Below, piece after piece: positions 1-6,770 of a stretch of DNA of 16,893 nucleotides. The notes below the pieces were generated by a model. The model did not search any database and had not been told where the DNA came from. It was given only the letters and a program-made list of their open reading frames with translations. This DNA comes from SYIM01 sp041182885 (lineage in GTDB: Bacteria > Pseudomonadota > Gammaproteobacteria > Burkholderiales > Burkholderiaceae_E). The position numbers and the translations under genes are program-made. Location of the stretch: positions 1-16,893 of the forward strand of contig JBMSQB010000091.1 in NCBI GenBank assembly GCA_049423065.1, in the 5' to 3' direction. Numbering within the stretch: position 1 is the first letter of the stretch; every line of letters begins with the position of its first letter.

Positions 1-2
1 TT

Positions 3-79
<77 letters not shown>

Positions 80-88
80 GAACCCGAA

Positions 89-118
89 ATTCTATCCGGC
101 GGTTGCTTCCGTTGTCAA
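89..118 (-). promoter_or_regulatory. Sigma-70 promoter of tRNA-Met
   Basis: On the minus strand a perfect -35 hexamer TTGACA (118-113) is followed by an 18-nt spacer and a -10 hexamer TAGAAT (94-89; 5 of 6 to consensus). The expected start site is only a few bases before the mature tRNA 5' end at 79, as is common for tRNA genes. It lies just past the stop codon of the upstream small gene. Confidence 0.75.
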
Positions 119-137
119 AATGCTTTCGCCACACCGC

Positions 138-509
138 CTATCGACCTCGCCCCGGGCCCGCTCCGCCGCCAGGACCCACGCCAGGACCCGGCCCGAGGCC
201 TGTCCCGCCGCCGCGTGCAGGCGGCTCATCGGGAAGTGTCATCCCCCGCTCCTGTGCCCGGTGCCGCATGTGGTCATGATGCGCCCGCCGAATCTGCTCG
301 CGCTCCTCCTCGCTTTTTGCGGCTCGAAGCTGCGCCCGATGCTCGTTTCGCTCCTGCTCGGTCATCATCTGGCTGCCGTATACCGGCTCTTCAGGGATTG
401 ACTGCGCGAGCAGGATTGGCAGTGCGGTGCCCCGATTTTCGGATGCATGGACCGCGCCGCCTGCCAGCACGGCGACCGATGTGAGCACGACTGCGCTTTT
501 CATTTTCAT
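138..509 (-). CDS. Small exported protein of unknown function, Gly/Pro-rich tail
   Basis: 123 residues. The N-terminus has a clear Sec signal: a short basic start (MKMKSA), a hydrophobic core to about residue 18, and a likely cleavage after VHA, so the mature protein should be periplasmic or secreted. The mature part has a charged, probably helical block (about residues 45-95, rich in Glu/Arg/His, motifs QERNEHR and EEREQIRR), then LPDEPP, then about 25 residues almost entirely Gly, Pro and Arg. I recognise the general pattern from unannotated betaproteobacterial proteins, but no function is known to me. Two adjacent ATGs (512 and 509) exist; 509 is preferred because GGAGG lies 5 nt before it but only 2 nt before the other. 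The start region is inside a perfect inverted repeat (509-549). Confidence 0.75.
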   Translation of the reverse strand: MKMKSAVVLTSVAVLAGGAVHASENRGTALPILLAQSIPEEPVYGSQMMTEQERNEHRAQLRAAKSEEEREQIRRAHHDHMRHRAQERGMTLPDEPPARGGGTGLGPGPGVGPGGGAGPGRGR

Positions 510-549
510 CATGACCTCCGTTCGATTGGGTGATGAACAGAGGTCATGA
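509..549 (-). promoter_or_regulatory. Inverted repeat covering RBS and start codon
   Basis: TCATGACCTC (509-518) and GAGGTCATGA (540-549) are a perfect 10-bp inverted repeat with a 21-nt spacer. In the minus-strand mRNA the 3' arm contains the GGAGG-type ribosome binding site and first ATG of the small exported protein, so a hairpin would hide them. The same symmetry could instead be a protein operator. Confidence 0.55.
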
Positions 550-585
550 GACCGCACTCCGCGATGCACTGATTTGTGCAGGAAC

Positions 586-600
586 AACCCGCGACGGGTC
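586..600 (-). terminator. Weak hairpin after the acyl-CoA dehydrogenase gene
   Basis: ACCCG (587-591), a 3-nt loop and CGGGT (595-599) form a short hairpin about 45 nt past the dehydrogenase stop codon, followed on the minus strand by a poor T-containing stretch (TTGTTCC). The stem is short and there is no real T run, so at best it is a weak terminator. Confidence 0.2.
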
Positions 601-642
601 TGCCCCGACCCAGCCGCCCAGCGGTGGCCAGACTGCGGCGGG

Positions 643-1812
643 TCAGTACGATTTGGGCAGATCGAGCACTTTTTCAGCGATGAACGACAGCACCAGCTGA
701 TCGGTGACCGGCGCGATCCGGGTGATGAGCACTTCGCGAAGCAGGCGCTCCACCTGATACTCCTTCGCATAACCCATCCCACCGTGCGTAAGCACCGCCC
801 GCTGGCAGGCCTCGTACCCCGCGCGCGAGCCCAGCAGTTTCGCGCCGTTTGCCTCGGGCCCACAAGCGAGTCCGGCGTCATAGAGGTCGGCCGCACGTTC
901 GGCCAGCAGCAATGCCGCCTCCAGATTGACCCAGCACTCGGCAAGCGGATGCTGAATGCCCTGGTTGCGGCCAATTGGTCGACCGAACACCACGCGCTCT
1001 CTTGCATAGCGCGAAGCCCGACGCAGGGCATCCAGGCCGATACCGATCGCCTCGACCGCGATCAGGATGCGCTCCGGGTTGAGACCATCAAGCAGGTAAT
1101 AAAACCCTTTGCCTTCCTCGCCGATCAGGTCCTGCTCGGGAATGAACAGATCATCGATGAAGACTGCGTTCGAATCGACTGCAGCCCGGCCGTGCTTCGG
1201 GATCCGGCGGACCTCGATCTTTGTGCGATCGACATCGGTGTAAAAGAGCGACATGCCGTCGGTGGGCTTGCCCTCACCCCGGGCGGGCTTTGCCGAGGTC
1301 CGCGCAAGCAACAGGATCTTGTTGGCGATCTGTGCGGTCGAGGTCCACATCTTGCGGCCCGACACGCAATAGCCACCTTCCACCTTTTTCGCGAACGTAC
1401 GGATGCTGGTGGTGTCGAGCCCCGCGTCGGGTTCGGTGACCCCGAAGCACACCTGATCGCTGCCCGTGACCAGCCTGGGAATCCATCGAGACTTCTGATC
1501 GGGTGTCCCGTGAACCACCATTGGATGGGGGCCGAACATGTTCATGTGTATCGATGAGGCAGCCGCCATCGCACCGCCATGCTGCGCGACGGTGTGCATG
1601 ACGAGCGATGCCTCCTTGATGCCCAGCCCCGCGCCGCCATAGGCTTCAGGCATGGTCACACCCAACCATCCGGCATCGGCGATGGCCCGATGAAACTCGC
1701 GCGGAAAACGCGCCGCCTGATCGCACTCGGCCCAGTAGTCATCGCCGAACCGGGTGCAGACCGCGGTAACGCCATCGATGATTGCCTGTTGCTCAGCGTT
1801 GACCTTGAACAT
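643..1812 (-). CDS. Acyl-CoA dehydrogenase (FAD flavoprotein)
   Basis: 389 residues, the normal length for the soluble acyl-CoA dehydrogenase family, which makes the alpha,beta double bond of an acyl-CoA with FAD and passes electrons to ETF. Domains run in the usual order: helical N-terminal domain (1-120), beta middle domain with FAD-contact motifs CFGVTEPDAG (122-131) and MWTSTA (155-160), and C-terminal helical domain (about 235-389) with the FGRPIG signature. The usual C-terminal catalytic Glu (YEGT motif) is replaced by APVT; a Glu at about 247 in NPERI aligns with the base used by isovaleryl- and long-chain-CoA dehydrogenases. ATG 1812 has GGGAG 8 nt upstream and follows the histidine kinase stop by 19 nt, suggesting co-transcription. 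The substrate cannot be named; a branched or longer acyl-CoA is only inference. Confidence 0.9.
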   Translation of the reverse strand: MFKVNAEQQAIIDGVTAVCTRFGDDYWAECDQAARFPREFHRAIADAGWLGVTMPEAYGGAGLGIKEASLVMHTVAQHGGAMAAASSIHMNMFGPHPMVVHGTPDQKSRWIPRLVTGSDQVCFGVTEPDAGLDTTSIRTFAKKVEGGYCVSGRKMWTSTAQIANKILLLARTSAKPARGEGKPTDGMSLFYTDVDRTKIEVRRIPKHGRAAVDSNAVFIDDLFIPEQDLIGEEGKGFYYLLDGLNPERILIAVEAIGIGLDALRRASRYARERVVFGRPIGRNQGIQHPLAECWVNLEAALLLAERAADLYDAGLACGPEANGAKLLGSRAGYEACQRAVLTHGGMGYAKEYQVERLLREVLITRIAPVTDQLVLSFIAEKVLDLPKSY

Positions 1813-1831
1813 GGCTGTTTGCTCCCGTCTG

Positions 1832-3397
1832 CTACAGACCTTCGTCATTGAATTTCGGAAAGCGCACCGTGAAGCGGCTGCCCGTTCCAGCGCCCCGCAG
1901 GCTGGGCCAGATCAAGCCGTCCGAGATGGCGACCGTAGCGCCGTGCTGGCCCACGATTTCGCGCACAATCGACAGCCCCAGACCGCTGCCGTCGGCGCCC
2001 GCCCCCAGTACCCGGAAGAAGCGATTGAACACCAGCTCCCGGTCAGCAGGGGCGATGCCGATTCCGTCGTCTTCGATCTCGAGCACCACATCGGCTGGCG
2101 TTGTCAGCACCCGCGCAGTCACGATGCCGCCGACGGGCGTGTACCGGATGGCGTTATCGATCAGATTGCCGATCATCTCGCGCAGCAGAATCGGATGCCC
2201 GGTGATGGGGGCCGGGAGGTCATCACTTTCGAAGCCGAGATCGATCGATTTCTCGAGCGCGATCCCGTAGTGGTCAGCGATGACGGTGCGAACGAGCGGA
2301 GCGAGATCGAGCTCGTCCATCGCCACGGCGTGACGCAGATTCTCGGTGCGGGCGAGCGCAAGCAACTGGCTGACGGTATGCGCGCTCCGCTCTGCGCTGG
2401 AAGCGATGTGCTCGAGCGTGCGGCGCAGCTCATTGGCATTGGTTTCCCGTATCGCAAGCTCGGACTGCGTACGCAGCCCCGCGAGCGGGGTCTTCAGCTG
2501 ATGGGCAGCGTCAGCGATGAAACGCCGCTGCGCCTGCAGCGTCTGCGCCTGACGGGCGAGCAGATCGTTGAACGCCGCGACGAGCGGCGTGAGCTCCTCG
2601 GGCGCTTCTTTGGGATCGATGGGTGAGAGATCGTCGGGCCGGCGCTGCTGGATCTTGCGCTGCAGCAGCTTCATCGGTGCCAGGCCGCGGCTGAGTCCGA
2701 ACCACACCAGGAGCAGGGAAAGCGGCAGGATCATGAACTGCGGAAACAGCACGCCGCGAATGATTTCGCTTGCCAGCTGATCACGATTGTCAAAATTGTC
2801 GGCGACCTGAACAAGGAGCAAGCCGTTCTCGGTCAAGTCGGATGGGCTCGCCCAGGTGTAGGCCACACGCCATTCGACGCCGTTATCGACGACGGTACGA
2901 AGGCGGATGCGCTCAGGGGCGGGGAAGTCGTAGAGCCCGGGCCGAGCGAGCCTGCTGTCGCCCGCGATGATGCGCCCCTCGGGGCCGGCAACCTGAATGC
3001 GCAGCGTGGAACCATCCTGGGCGCGGGCGAGCCTGTCAAGTAGCGGCAGCAACTGTGCGCGCGAGTCGGTTTCGCCGGCCGCGATTCTCTCGCGCAGTAC
3101 TTCCACGCGGTCAATGAGTGTGCGATCAAACGGCGCGTCGGTGAGCGAACGCGCGACCACGAAGGTGACCGCCACCGACAGCGGCCACAGCAGCATCAGG
3201 GGGGCGAACATCCAGTCGAGAATCTCGCCGAACAACGACCGCTGTTCAGCCGGGTAAAACGGATTGACCCGACGGCGCGGTGCCGGTCGCCGACGCGGTC
3301 TGACCACCGGGGCGAGCGCTGCAGGCGGAGGGGGACTTTCGCGCGTCGCGACCAGGTCGCTCAGGACAGACGGCGCACGCGCCGCGGGTTCGGACAT
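1832..3397 (-). CDS. Sensor histidine kinase, TctE-like
   Basis: 521 residues. After a Pro/Arg-rich cytoplasmic extension (1-50) there is a first membrane segment (about 64-84), a periplasmic sensing region (85-212) of the kind called two-component sensor kinase N-terminal domain, and a second membrane segment (about 214-236). The kinase core has the H box FIADAAHQLKTPL with phospho-acceptor His299, N box NLIDNAIRYT (Asn411), DDGIG (443-447) and GSGLGL (470-475), so it should be active. It autophosphorylates and should signal to the adjacent response regulator, whose stop codon overlaps its start by one base (TGATG). TctE-type kinases often sense carboxylates such as citrate, but no tricarboxylate transporter lies nearby, so the ligand is unknown. 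Confidence 0.92.
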   Translation of the reverse strand: MSEPAARAPSVLSDLVATRESPPPPAALAPVVRPRRRPAPRRRVNPFYPAEQRSLFGEILDWMFAPLMLLWPLSVAVTFVVARSLTDAPFDRTLIDRVEVLRERIAAGETDSRAQLLPLLDRLARAQDGSTLRIQVAGPEGRIIAGDSRLARPGLYDFPAPERIRLRTVVDNGVEWRVAYTWASPSDLTENGLLLVQVADNFDNRDQLASEIIRGVLFPQFMILPLSLLLVWFGLSRGLAPMKLLQRKIQQRRPDDLSPIDPKEAPEELTPLVAAFNDLLARQAQTLQAQRRFIADAAHQLKTPLAGLRTQSELAIRETNANELRRTLEHIASSAERSAHTVSQLLALARTENLRHAVAMDELDLAPLVRTVIADHYGIALEKSIDLGFESDDLPAPITGHPILLREMIGNLIDNAIRYTPVGGIVTARVLTTPADVVLEIEDDGIGIAPADRELVFNRFFRVLGAGADGSGLGLSIVREIVGQHGATVAISDGLIWPSLRGAGTGSRFTVRFPKFNDEGL

Positions 3398-4080
3398 CAG
3401 CGCGGTTCCGCGTCGGTGCTGCGCTGCAGGCTGTAGCCCAGACCACGCACGGTAGCGATCCGGACGTTGCCGCCCTCGAGTTTCTTGCGCAGGCGGTGGA
3501 CGTAGACCTCGATTGCGTTGTGACTGACCTCTTCGCCCCAGCCGCACAGGTGCTCGACGATCTGTTCCTTGCTCACCAGCCGGCTGTTCCTCTGGAGGAG
3601 GATTTCCAGAAGCGCGAGTTCGCGCGCGGAGAGTTCGACCTGCTGGTCGGCCACCCATGCCTGGCGGCCGACCTGATCGTAGCTGAGTGAGCCCAGCTTC
3701 AGGGTACTGCTCGCAGCGCCCATGCCCCTGCGGACCAACGCCCGGATGCGGGCCTCGAGTTCGGTGAGGGCGAAGGGCTTGGCCATGAAATCATCGGCGC
3801 CGAGGTCGAGGCCGCGAACCCGCTGCTCGACCGAGTCGGCCGCAGTGAGAATGAGTACCGGGGTGCTGCTGCCGCGCGATCGCAGTCGCTTGAGTACATC
3901 GAGGCCAGCGAGCCTCGGGAGCCCGAGATCGAGGATGACCAGATCGTAGTTCTGGGCGGCCAGTGCGGTGTCAGCCGATTGCCCGTCTTCAACATGATCC
4001 ACAGCGTTTCCGTTCGCGCGCAGGGCCCGGCACAGGCCGTCTGCAAGCGTGCGGTCATCTTCGGCGACCAGGACTCTCAT
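3397..4080 (-). CDS. OmpR-family response regulator (TctD/QseB-like)
   Basis: 227 residues. The receiver domain (1-115) has the acidic pocket AEDD (6-9), phospho-acceptor Asp51 in DLGLP, the Thr/Ala switch in LTAAD and the invariant Lys101 in KPF. A winged-helix DNA-binding domain follows (about 128-221), with ELALLEILLQ and the recognition and wing motifs IEVYVHRLRKKL and VRGLGYSL. It is the DNA-binding partner of the histidine kinase encoded directly after it. GGGAG lies 5 nt before ATG 4080. The pyrF stop is only 9 nt upstream, so it probably shares the pyrF transcript. Its targets are not evident; the acyl-CoA dehydrogenase behind the kinase is a candidate by position only. Confidence 0.93.
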   Translation of the reverse strand: MRVLVAEDDRTLADGLCRALRANGNAVDHVEDGQSADTALAAQNYDLVILDLGLPRLAGLDVLKRLRSRGSSTPVLILTAADSVEQRVRGLDLGADDFMAKPFALTELEARIRALVRRGMGAASSTLKLGSLSYDQVGRQAWVADQQVELSARELALLEILLQRNSRLVSKEQIVEHLCGWGEEVSHNAIEVYVHRLRKKLEGGNVRIATVRGLGYSLQRSTDAEPR

Positions 4081-4089
4081 GGGTGCTCC

Positions 4090-4929
4090 CTACCCTGAGC
4101 GGGCGGTCCATGCAGCCATGCGCGCAGCCCGGATCTGGTTTCGTGTGATCTCGGCGGCGCGTGCCGCCGCCTGCGCGAAGCCGGCGCCCGGGTCGGCGTA
4201 CAGGATGGCCCGCGAAGAGTTGATCACCATGCCCCAGCCATCGTCGGCGAGCCCCGCTGCAACGGTGGCCGCCACATCGCCGCCTTGTGCGCCGATGCCG
4301 GGCACCAGCATCGGCAAGTTGCCCGCGATGGCCCGCACCCGGGCGAGTTCGGCCGGGAACGTGGCACCCAGCACCAGCCCGATCTGGCCGCTGGCATTCC
4401 AGGGGCCGGCGGCCAGTCGGGCAACTCGCTCATAGAGCGCTTCGCCCCCGACGTCAAGCGCCTGAAGGTCGCTGCCGCCGGGGTTCGAGGTGCGGCAGAG
4501 CAGGATCACGCCGCGGCCTTCCCAGGCGAGCCAGGGCTCGATGGAATCGAACCCCATGTAGGGGTTGATGGTGACGGCATCGGCACCGTATCGCTCGAAG
4601 GCTTCGATTGCATAGCGCTCGGCGGTTGAGCCGATGTCGCCGCGCTTGGCATCCAGAATGACGGGGATGCCGGGGTGCTTCGCATGAATGTGTTCGATCA
4701 GCCGCTCGAGTTCACGCTCGGCTCGCACTGCCGAGAAATAGGCGATCTGGGGCTTGAATGCGCAGACAAACGCTGCGGTGGCATCAACGATCTCGCGGCA
4801 AAAGGTAAAAACTGCCTCGGGGCCGCGCCCGAGCGCAGCGGGAATACGCTCCGGATCCGGGTCCAGGCCCACGCAGAGCATCGAATCGGCGCGTGCCCAC
4901 GCCTGTCTGAGCGACAATGAGAAATTCAT
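4090..4929 (-). CDS. pyrF: Orotidine 5'-phosphate decarboxylase
   Basis: 279 residues, the length of the longer (type 2) PyrF subfamily. It converts OMP to UMP, the last step of de novo pyrimidine synthesis, in the cytoplasm. The catalytic Asp-Lys-Asp set is in ILDAKRGDIGSTAERYA (Asp93, Lys95, Asp98), and CVGLDPD (19-25), FKPQIAYF (58-65) and TINPYMGFDS are typical of the subfamily. It is complete and looks active. Divergent from the EamA permease by 68 bp; its 3' end is 9 nt from the response regulator start, so it probably heads a transcript running pyrF, regulator, kinase, dehydrogenase, an unusual grouping. Confidence 0.97.
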   Translation of the reverse strand: MNFSLSLRQAWARADSMLCVGLDPDPERIPAALGRGPEAVFTFCREIVDATAAFVCAFKPQIAYFSAVRAERELERLIEHIHAKHPGIPVILDAKRGDIGSTAERYAIEAFERYGADAVTINPYMGFDSIEPWLAWEGRGVILLCRTSNPGGSDLQALDVGGEALYERVARLAAGPWNASGQIGLVLGATFPAELARVRAIAGNLPMLVPGIGAQGGDVAATVAAGLADDGWGMVINSSRAILYADPGAGFAQAAARAAEITRNQIRAARMAAWTARSG

Positions 4930-4948
4930 GAGGCCGCCTGTCTCCCGG

Positions 4949-4971
4949 AGAACGTTCTGAGTCCGATTCTA
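4949..4971 (-). promoter_or_regulatory. Likely pyrF -10 box with adjacent palindrome
   Basis: In the 68-bp gap between pyrF and the permease the minus strand has TAGAAT (4971-4966), a good -10 box about 37 nt before the pyrF start; no good -35 is seen. A perfect 10-bp palindrome AGAACGTTCT (4949-4958) falls just after the expected start site and could be an operator. Confidence 0.35.
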
Positions 4972-4997
4972 GTCCCTGCACCGAGCCAGGGGAAAGC

Positions 4998-5897
4998 ATG
5001 AGCACGGATCGACTCTCCGGGCGCGAACTCGGTGGACTGGTGTTGCTCACGGTTCTCTGGGGCATCAACTGGCCGATCATGAAGACCGGTGTGAGCGCCA
5101 TTGCGCCCATGACCTTCCGGTCGATCACGATGCTGCTCGCGTTGCCGATGCTCTGGTGGATGATCCGCGCCGCGGGCGAACCGATCCGGATCGCACGCGA
5201 GCACTGGGCTGAAATGCTGTTCATCGCGCTCTTCAACCTGGTGATCTGGTATGTGTGCGTGATGTACGGTGTGTCGCTGCTCTCGTCCGGCCGTGCCGCG
5301 ATTCTGGGCTACACCATGCCGATCTGGGCGGCGGTGCTCGGCATGATCCTTTATCGCGAACGCCCCGGTGTGCGGCTGGCGGTAGGGGTGCTGGCGGCAG
5401 CAGGCGGTGTCGCGCTTCTCATGGCGAGCGAACTTTCAGCGATCAGTGGCAGCCCCGGCGGGACAGCGCTGATGCTCTGCGCGGCAGGCGCCTGGGCCTA
5501 TGGCACCCACCTGACGCGCCGACGTCGCCTGCCCGCCTCCATCAAGGTGATCACATTCTGGTCGGTGGTGATGGCGCTTCTTGTTTGCAGCGCGCTGGCG
5601 CTCGCCACCGAACTTGATCGATGGCAGCCGGCCGCGATCGATGCGCCTGCCGTGTTTGCGCTGCTCTACAACAGCTTTGTGGTGTTCGGCGTTGCGCAGT
5701 TGCTGTGGTTCCGGCTCGCCTCCACGCTGTCGCCGGTGGCAAGCGGGCTGTCGGTTTTGATGATTCCGGTGATCGGACTGTTTTCGGGCGCCTGGGTGTT
5801 GAACGAGCCGCTCCACTGGCAGGACGGCGCGGCACTTGCCTGCGTGGTGTTTGCCATTGCAATGGTGCTGCTGCCCGCGCGTGCGCGGGCAGGCTAG
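4998..5897 (+). CDS. EamA/DMT-family permease
   Basis: 299 residues with ten strongly hydrophobic segments in two similar halves (about 12-143 and 154-295), the layout of the drug/metabolite transporter family in the inner membrane. Typical features are the N-terminal TVLWGINWPIMK, the first-repeat end YRERPGVRLAVGV, and the second-repeat SVLMIPVIGLFSGAWVLNEPL. Such proteins are mostly exporters of amino acids or other small metabolites; the substrate here cannot be predicted. ATG 4998 follows an AGGGGA ribosome binding site by 4 nt. It is the only gene between divergent pyrF and the convergent hydrolase (16-nt gap), so it is probably monocistronic. Confidence 0.92.
   Translation: MSTDRLSGRELGGLVLLTVLWGINWPIMKTGVSAIAPMTFRSITMLLALPMLWWMIRAAGEPIRIAREHWAEMLFIALFNLVIWYVCVMYGVSLLSSGRAAILGYTMPIWAAVLGMILYRERPGVRLAVGVLAAAGGVALLMASELSAISGSPGGTALMLCAAGAWAYGTHLTRRRRLPASIKVITFWSVVMALLVCSALALATELDRWQPAAIDAPAVFALLYNSFVVFGVAQLLWFRLASTLSPVASGLSVLMIPVIGLFSGAWVLNEPLHWQDGAALACVVFAIAMVLLPARARAG
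5871..5892. repeat. Perfect GC-only hairpin at the end of the permease gene
   Basis: CTGCCCGCGC (5871-5880) and GCGCGGGCAG (5883-5892) are perfect complements separated by two bases, ending just before the permease stop codon, in the short space between convergent genes. It could slow polymerase from either side, but neither strand has a T run after it, so it is not a standard intrinsic terminator. Confidence 0.45.
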
Positions 5898-5913
5898 GCC
5901 TGAGCGCGCGCGG

Positions 5914-6591
5914 TCAGCCCAGGTGTTTTTTCCAGAAGTCCATCATGCGCTCCCAGGCGAGCCTGGCGCTTGGCGCGTCATGCACCGCATCGCGCTGTTC
6001 ATTGACAAAGCCATGGTCGGCCTCGTACATGTGAAATTCCACGCGCTTTCCCGCCGCCTTGACCGCGGTCTCAAATGCCTCAACCGCCTGCGGCGTGCAC
6101 CAGTCGTCGCGGCTTGCAAAGTGGCCCTGGAGCGGAATCCGGACCTGGGCCGGATCGGCCGCCTGCGCTGGCGGAATGCCGTAGAAGCAGACCCCTGCGT
6201 CGAGTTCGGGGATACGCACTGACCCGATGATGGTGACTGCACCGCCCATGCAGAATCCGGTCAGACCGGCCTTGAGGCCCTGCTTCTTGAAGTACTGCAC
6301 CGCGCCCCGTACTGCGTTGTCGGTGGCGTCAATGAAATTGAGCGAGGTCATCTGCTTGTTTGCGGCATCGGGGTCGTGATAGGGCACTGCCACGCCGTTG
6401 TACAGATCGGGTGCCAGCGCGTGATACCCCGCTGCAGCCAGCCGATCGCAGACGCCCTTGATCTGGTCCTGCAGGCCCCACCACTCCTGAATGACCACCA
6501 CGCCCGGCGCGCCCGCGCGGGTGCTGGTGGCGAGATAGCCGCGCGCCTTGCCCTTGCCGTCGGCGCGGTCGAAATCAATCATCGAACCCAT
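5914..6591 (-). CDS. Dienelactone hydrolase family protein
   Basis: 225 residues, alpha/beta-hydrolase of the dienelactone hydrolase (carboxymethylenebutenolidase) family, cytoplasmic. The catalytic set is visible: Glu36 in VIQEWWG, nucleophile Cys114 in GFCMGG, an Asp near 162-163 in ASRDDW and His193 in ADHGF; Glu36 has exactly the residue number of the classical enzyme when the start is ATG 6591. That ATG has AGGAG 6 nt upstream. An in-frame GTG at 6774 overlapping the previous stop would add 61 residues unlike the family and is rejected. Many members act on unknown esters rather than on dienelactone, and no aromatic ring-cleavage gene is nearby, so the substrate is open. Confidence 0.9.
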   Translation of the reverse strand: MGSMIDFDRADGKGKARGYLATSTRAGAPGVVVIQEWWGLQDQIKGVCDRLAAAGYHALAPDLYNGVAVPYHDPDAANKQMTSLNFIDATDNAVRGAVQYFKKQGLKAGLTGFCMGGAVTIIGSVRIPELDAGVCFYGIPPAQAADPAQVRIPLQGHFASRDDWCTPQAVEAFETAVKAAGKRVEFHMYEADHGFVNEQRDAVHDAPSARLAWERMMDFWKKHLG

Positions 6592-6605
6592 CATGGTCTC
6601 CTGGT

Positions 6606-6630
6606 CGAAAAGGGGCGCGTGGAGCGCGCC
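6606..6630 (-). terminator. Hairpin plus T4 between the PaaK-like gene and the hydrolase
   Basis: Minus strand: GGCGCG, 5-nt loop CTCCA, CGCGCC, then CC and TTTT. The stem (6614-6619 with 6625-6630) is all G-C. It lies just before the hydrolase ribosome binding site and could end or attenuate transcription coming from the PaaK-like gene. The short T run keeps this tentative. The rest of 6592-6770 shows no gene. Confidence 0.35.
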
Positions 6631-6770
6631 TGGGGATGGCGGATCTGCCAGCCAAGGCAACCGCTCGTCCCAATGATAATGCGGGGCGGACATCGCCCGG
6701 TTGCGCCCCTGTCCGCGGCGATGAAATGCATTCCACCCCCGGCATGTCCCAGGGGCCGCTGCGCCCTGGT

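Noticed and set aside
510..1031. Upstream in-frame extension of the small exported protein on the minus strand
   Set aside because: It runs antiphase within the acyl-CoA dehydrogenase gene, would bury the signal peptide, and lacks the ribosome binding site found before 509.
574..1557. Long open frame on the plus strand opposite the acyl-CoA dehydrogenase
   Set aside because: Antisense to a clear family member; GC-rich codon bias keeps such frames open, and no domain is recognisable.
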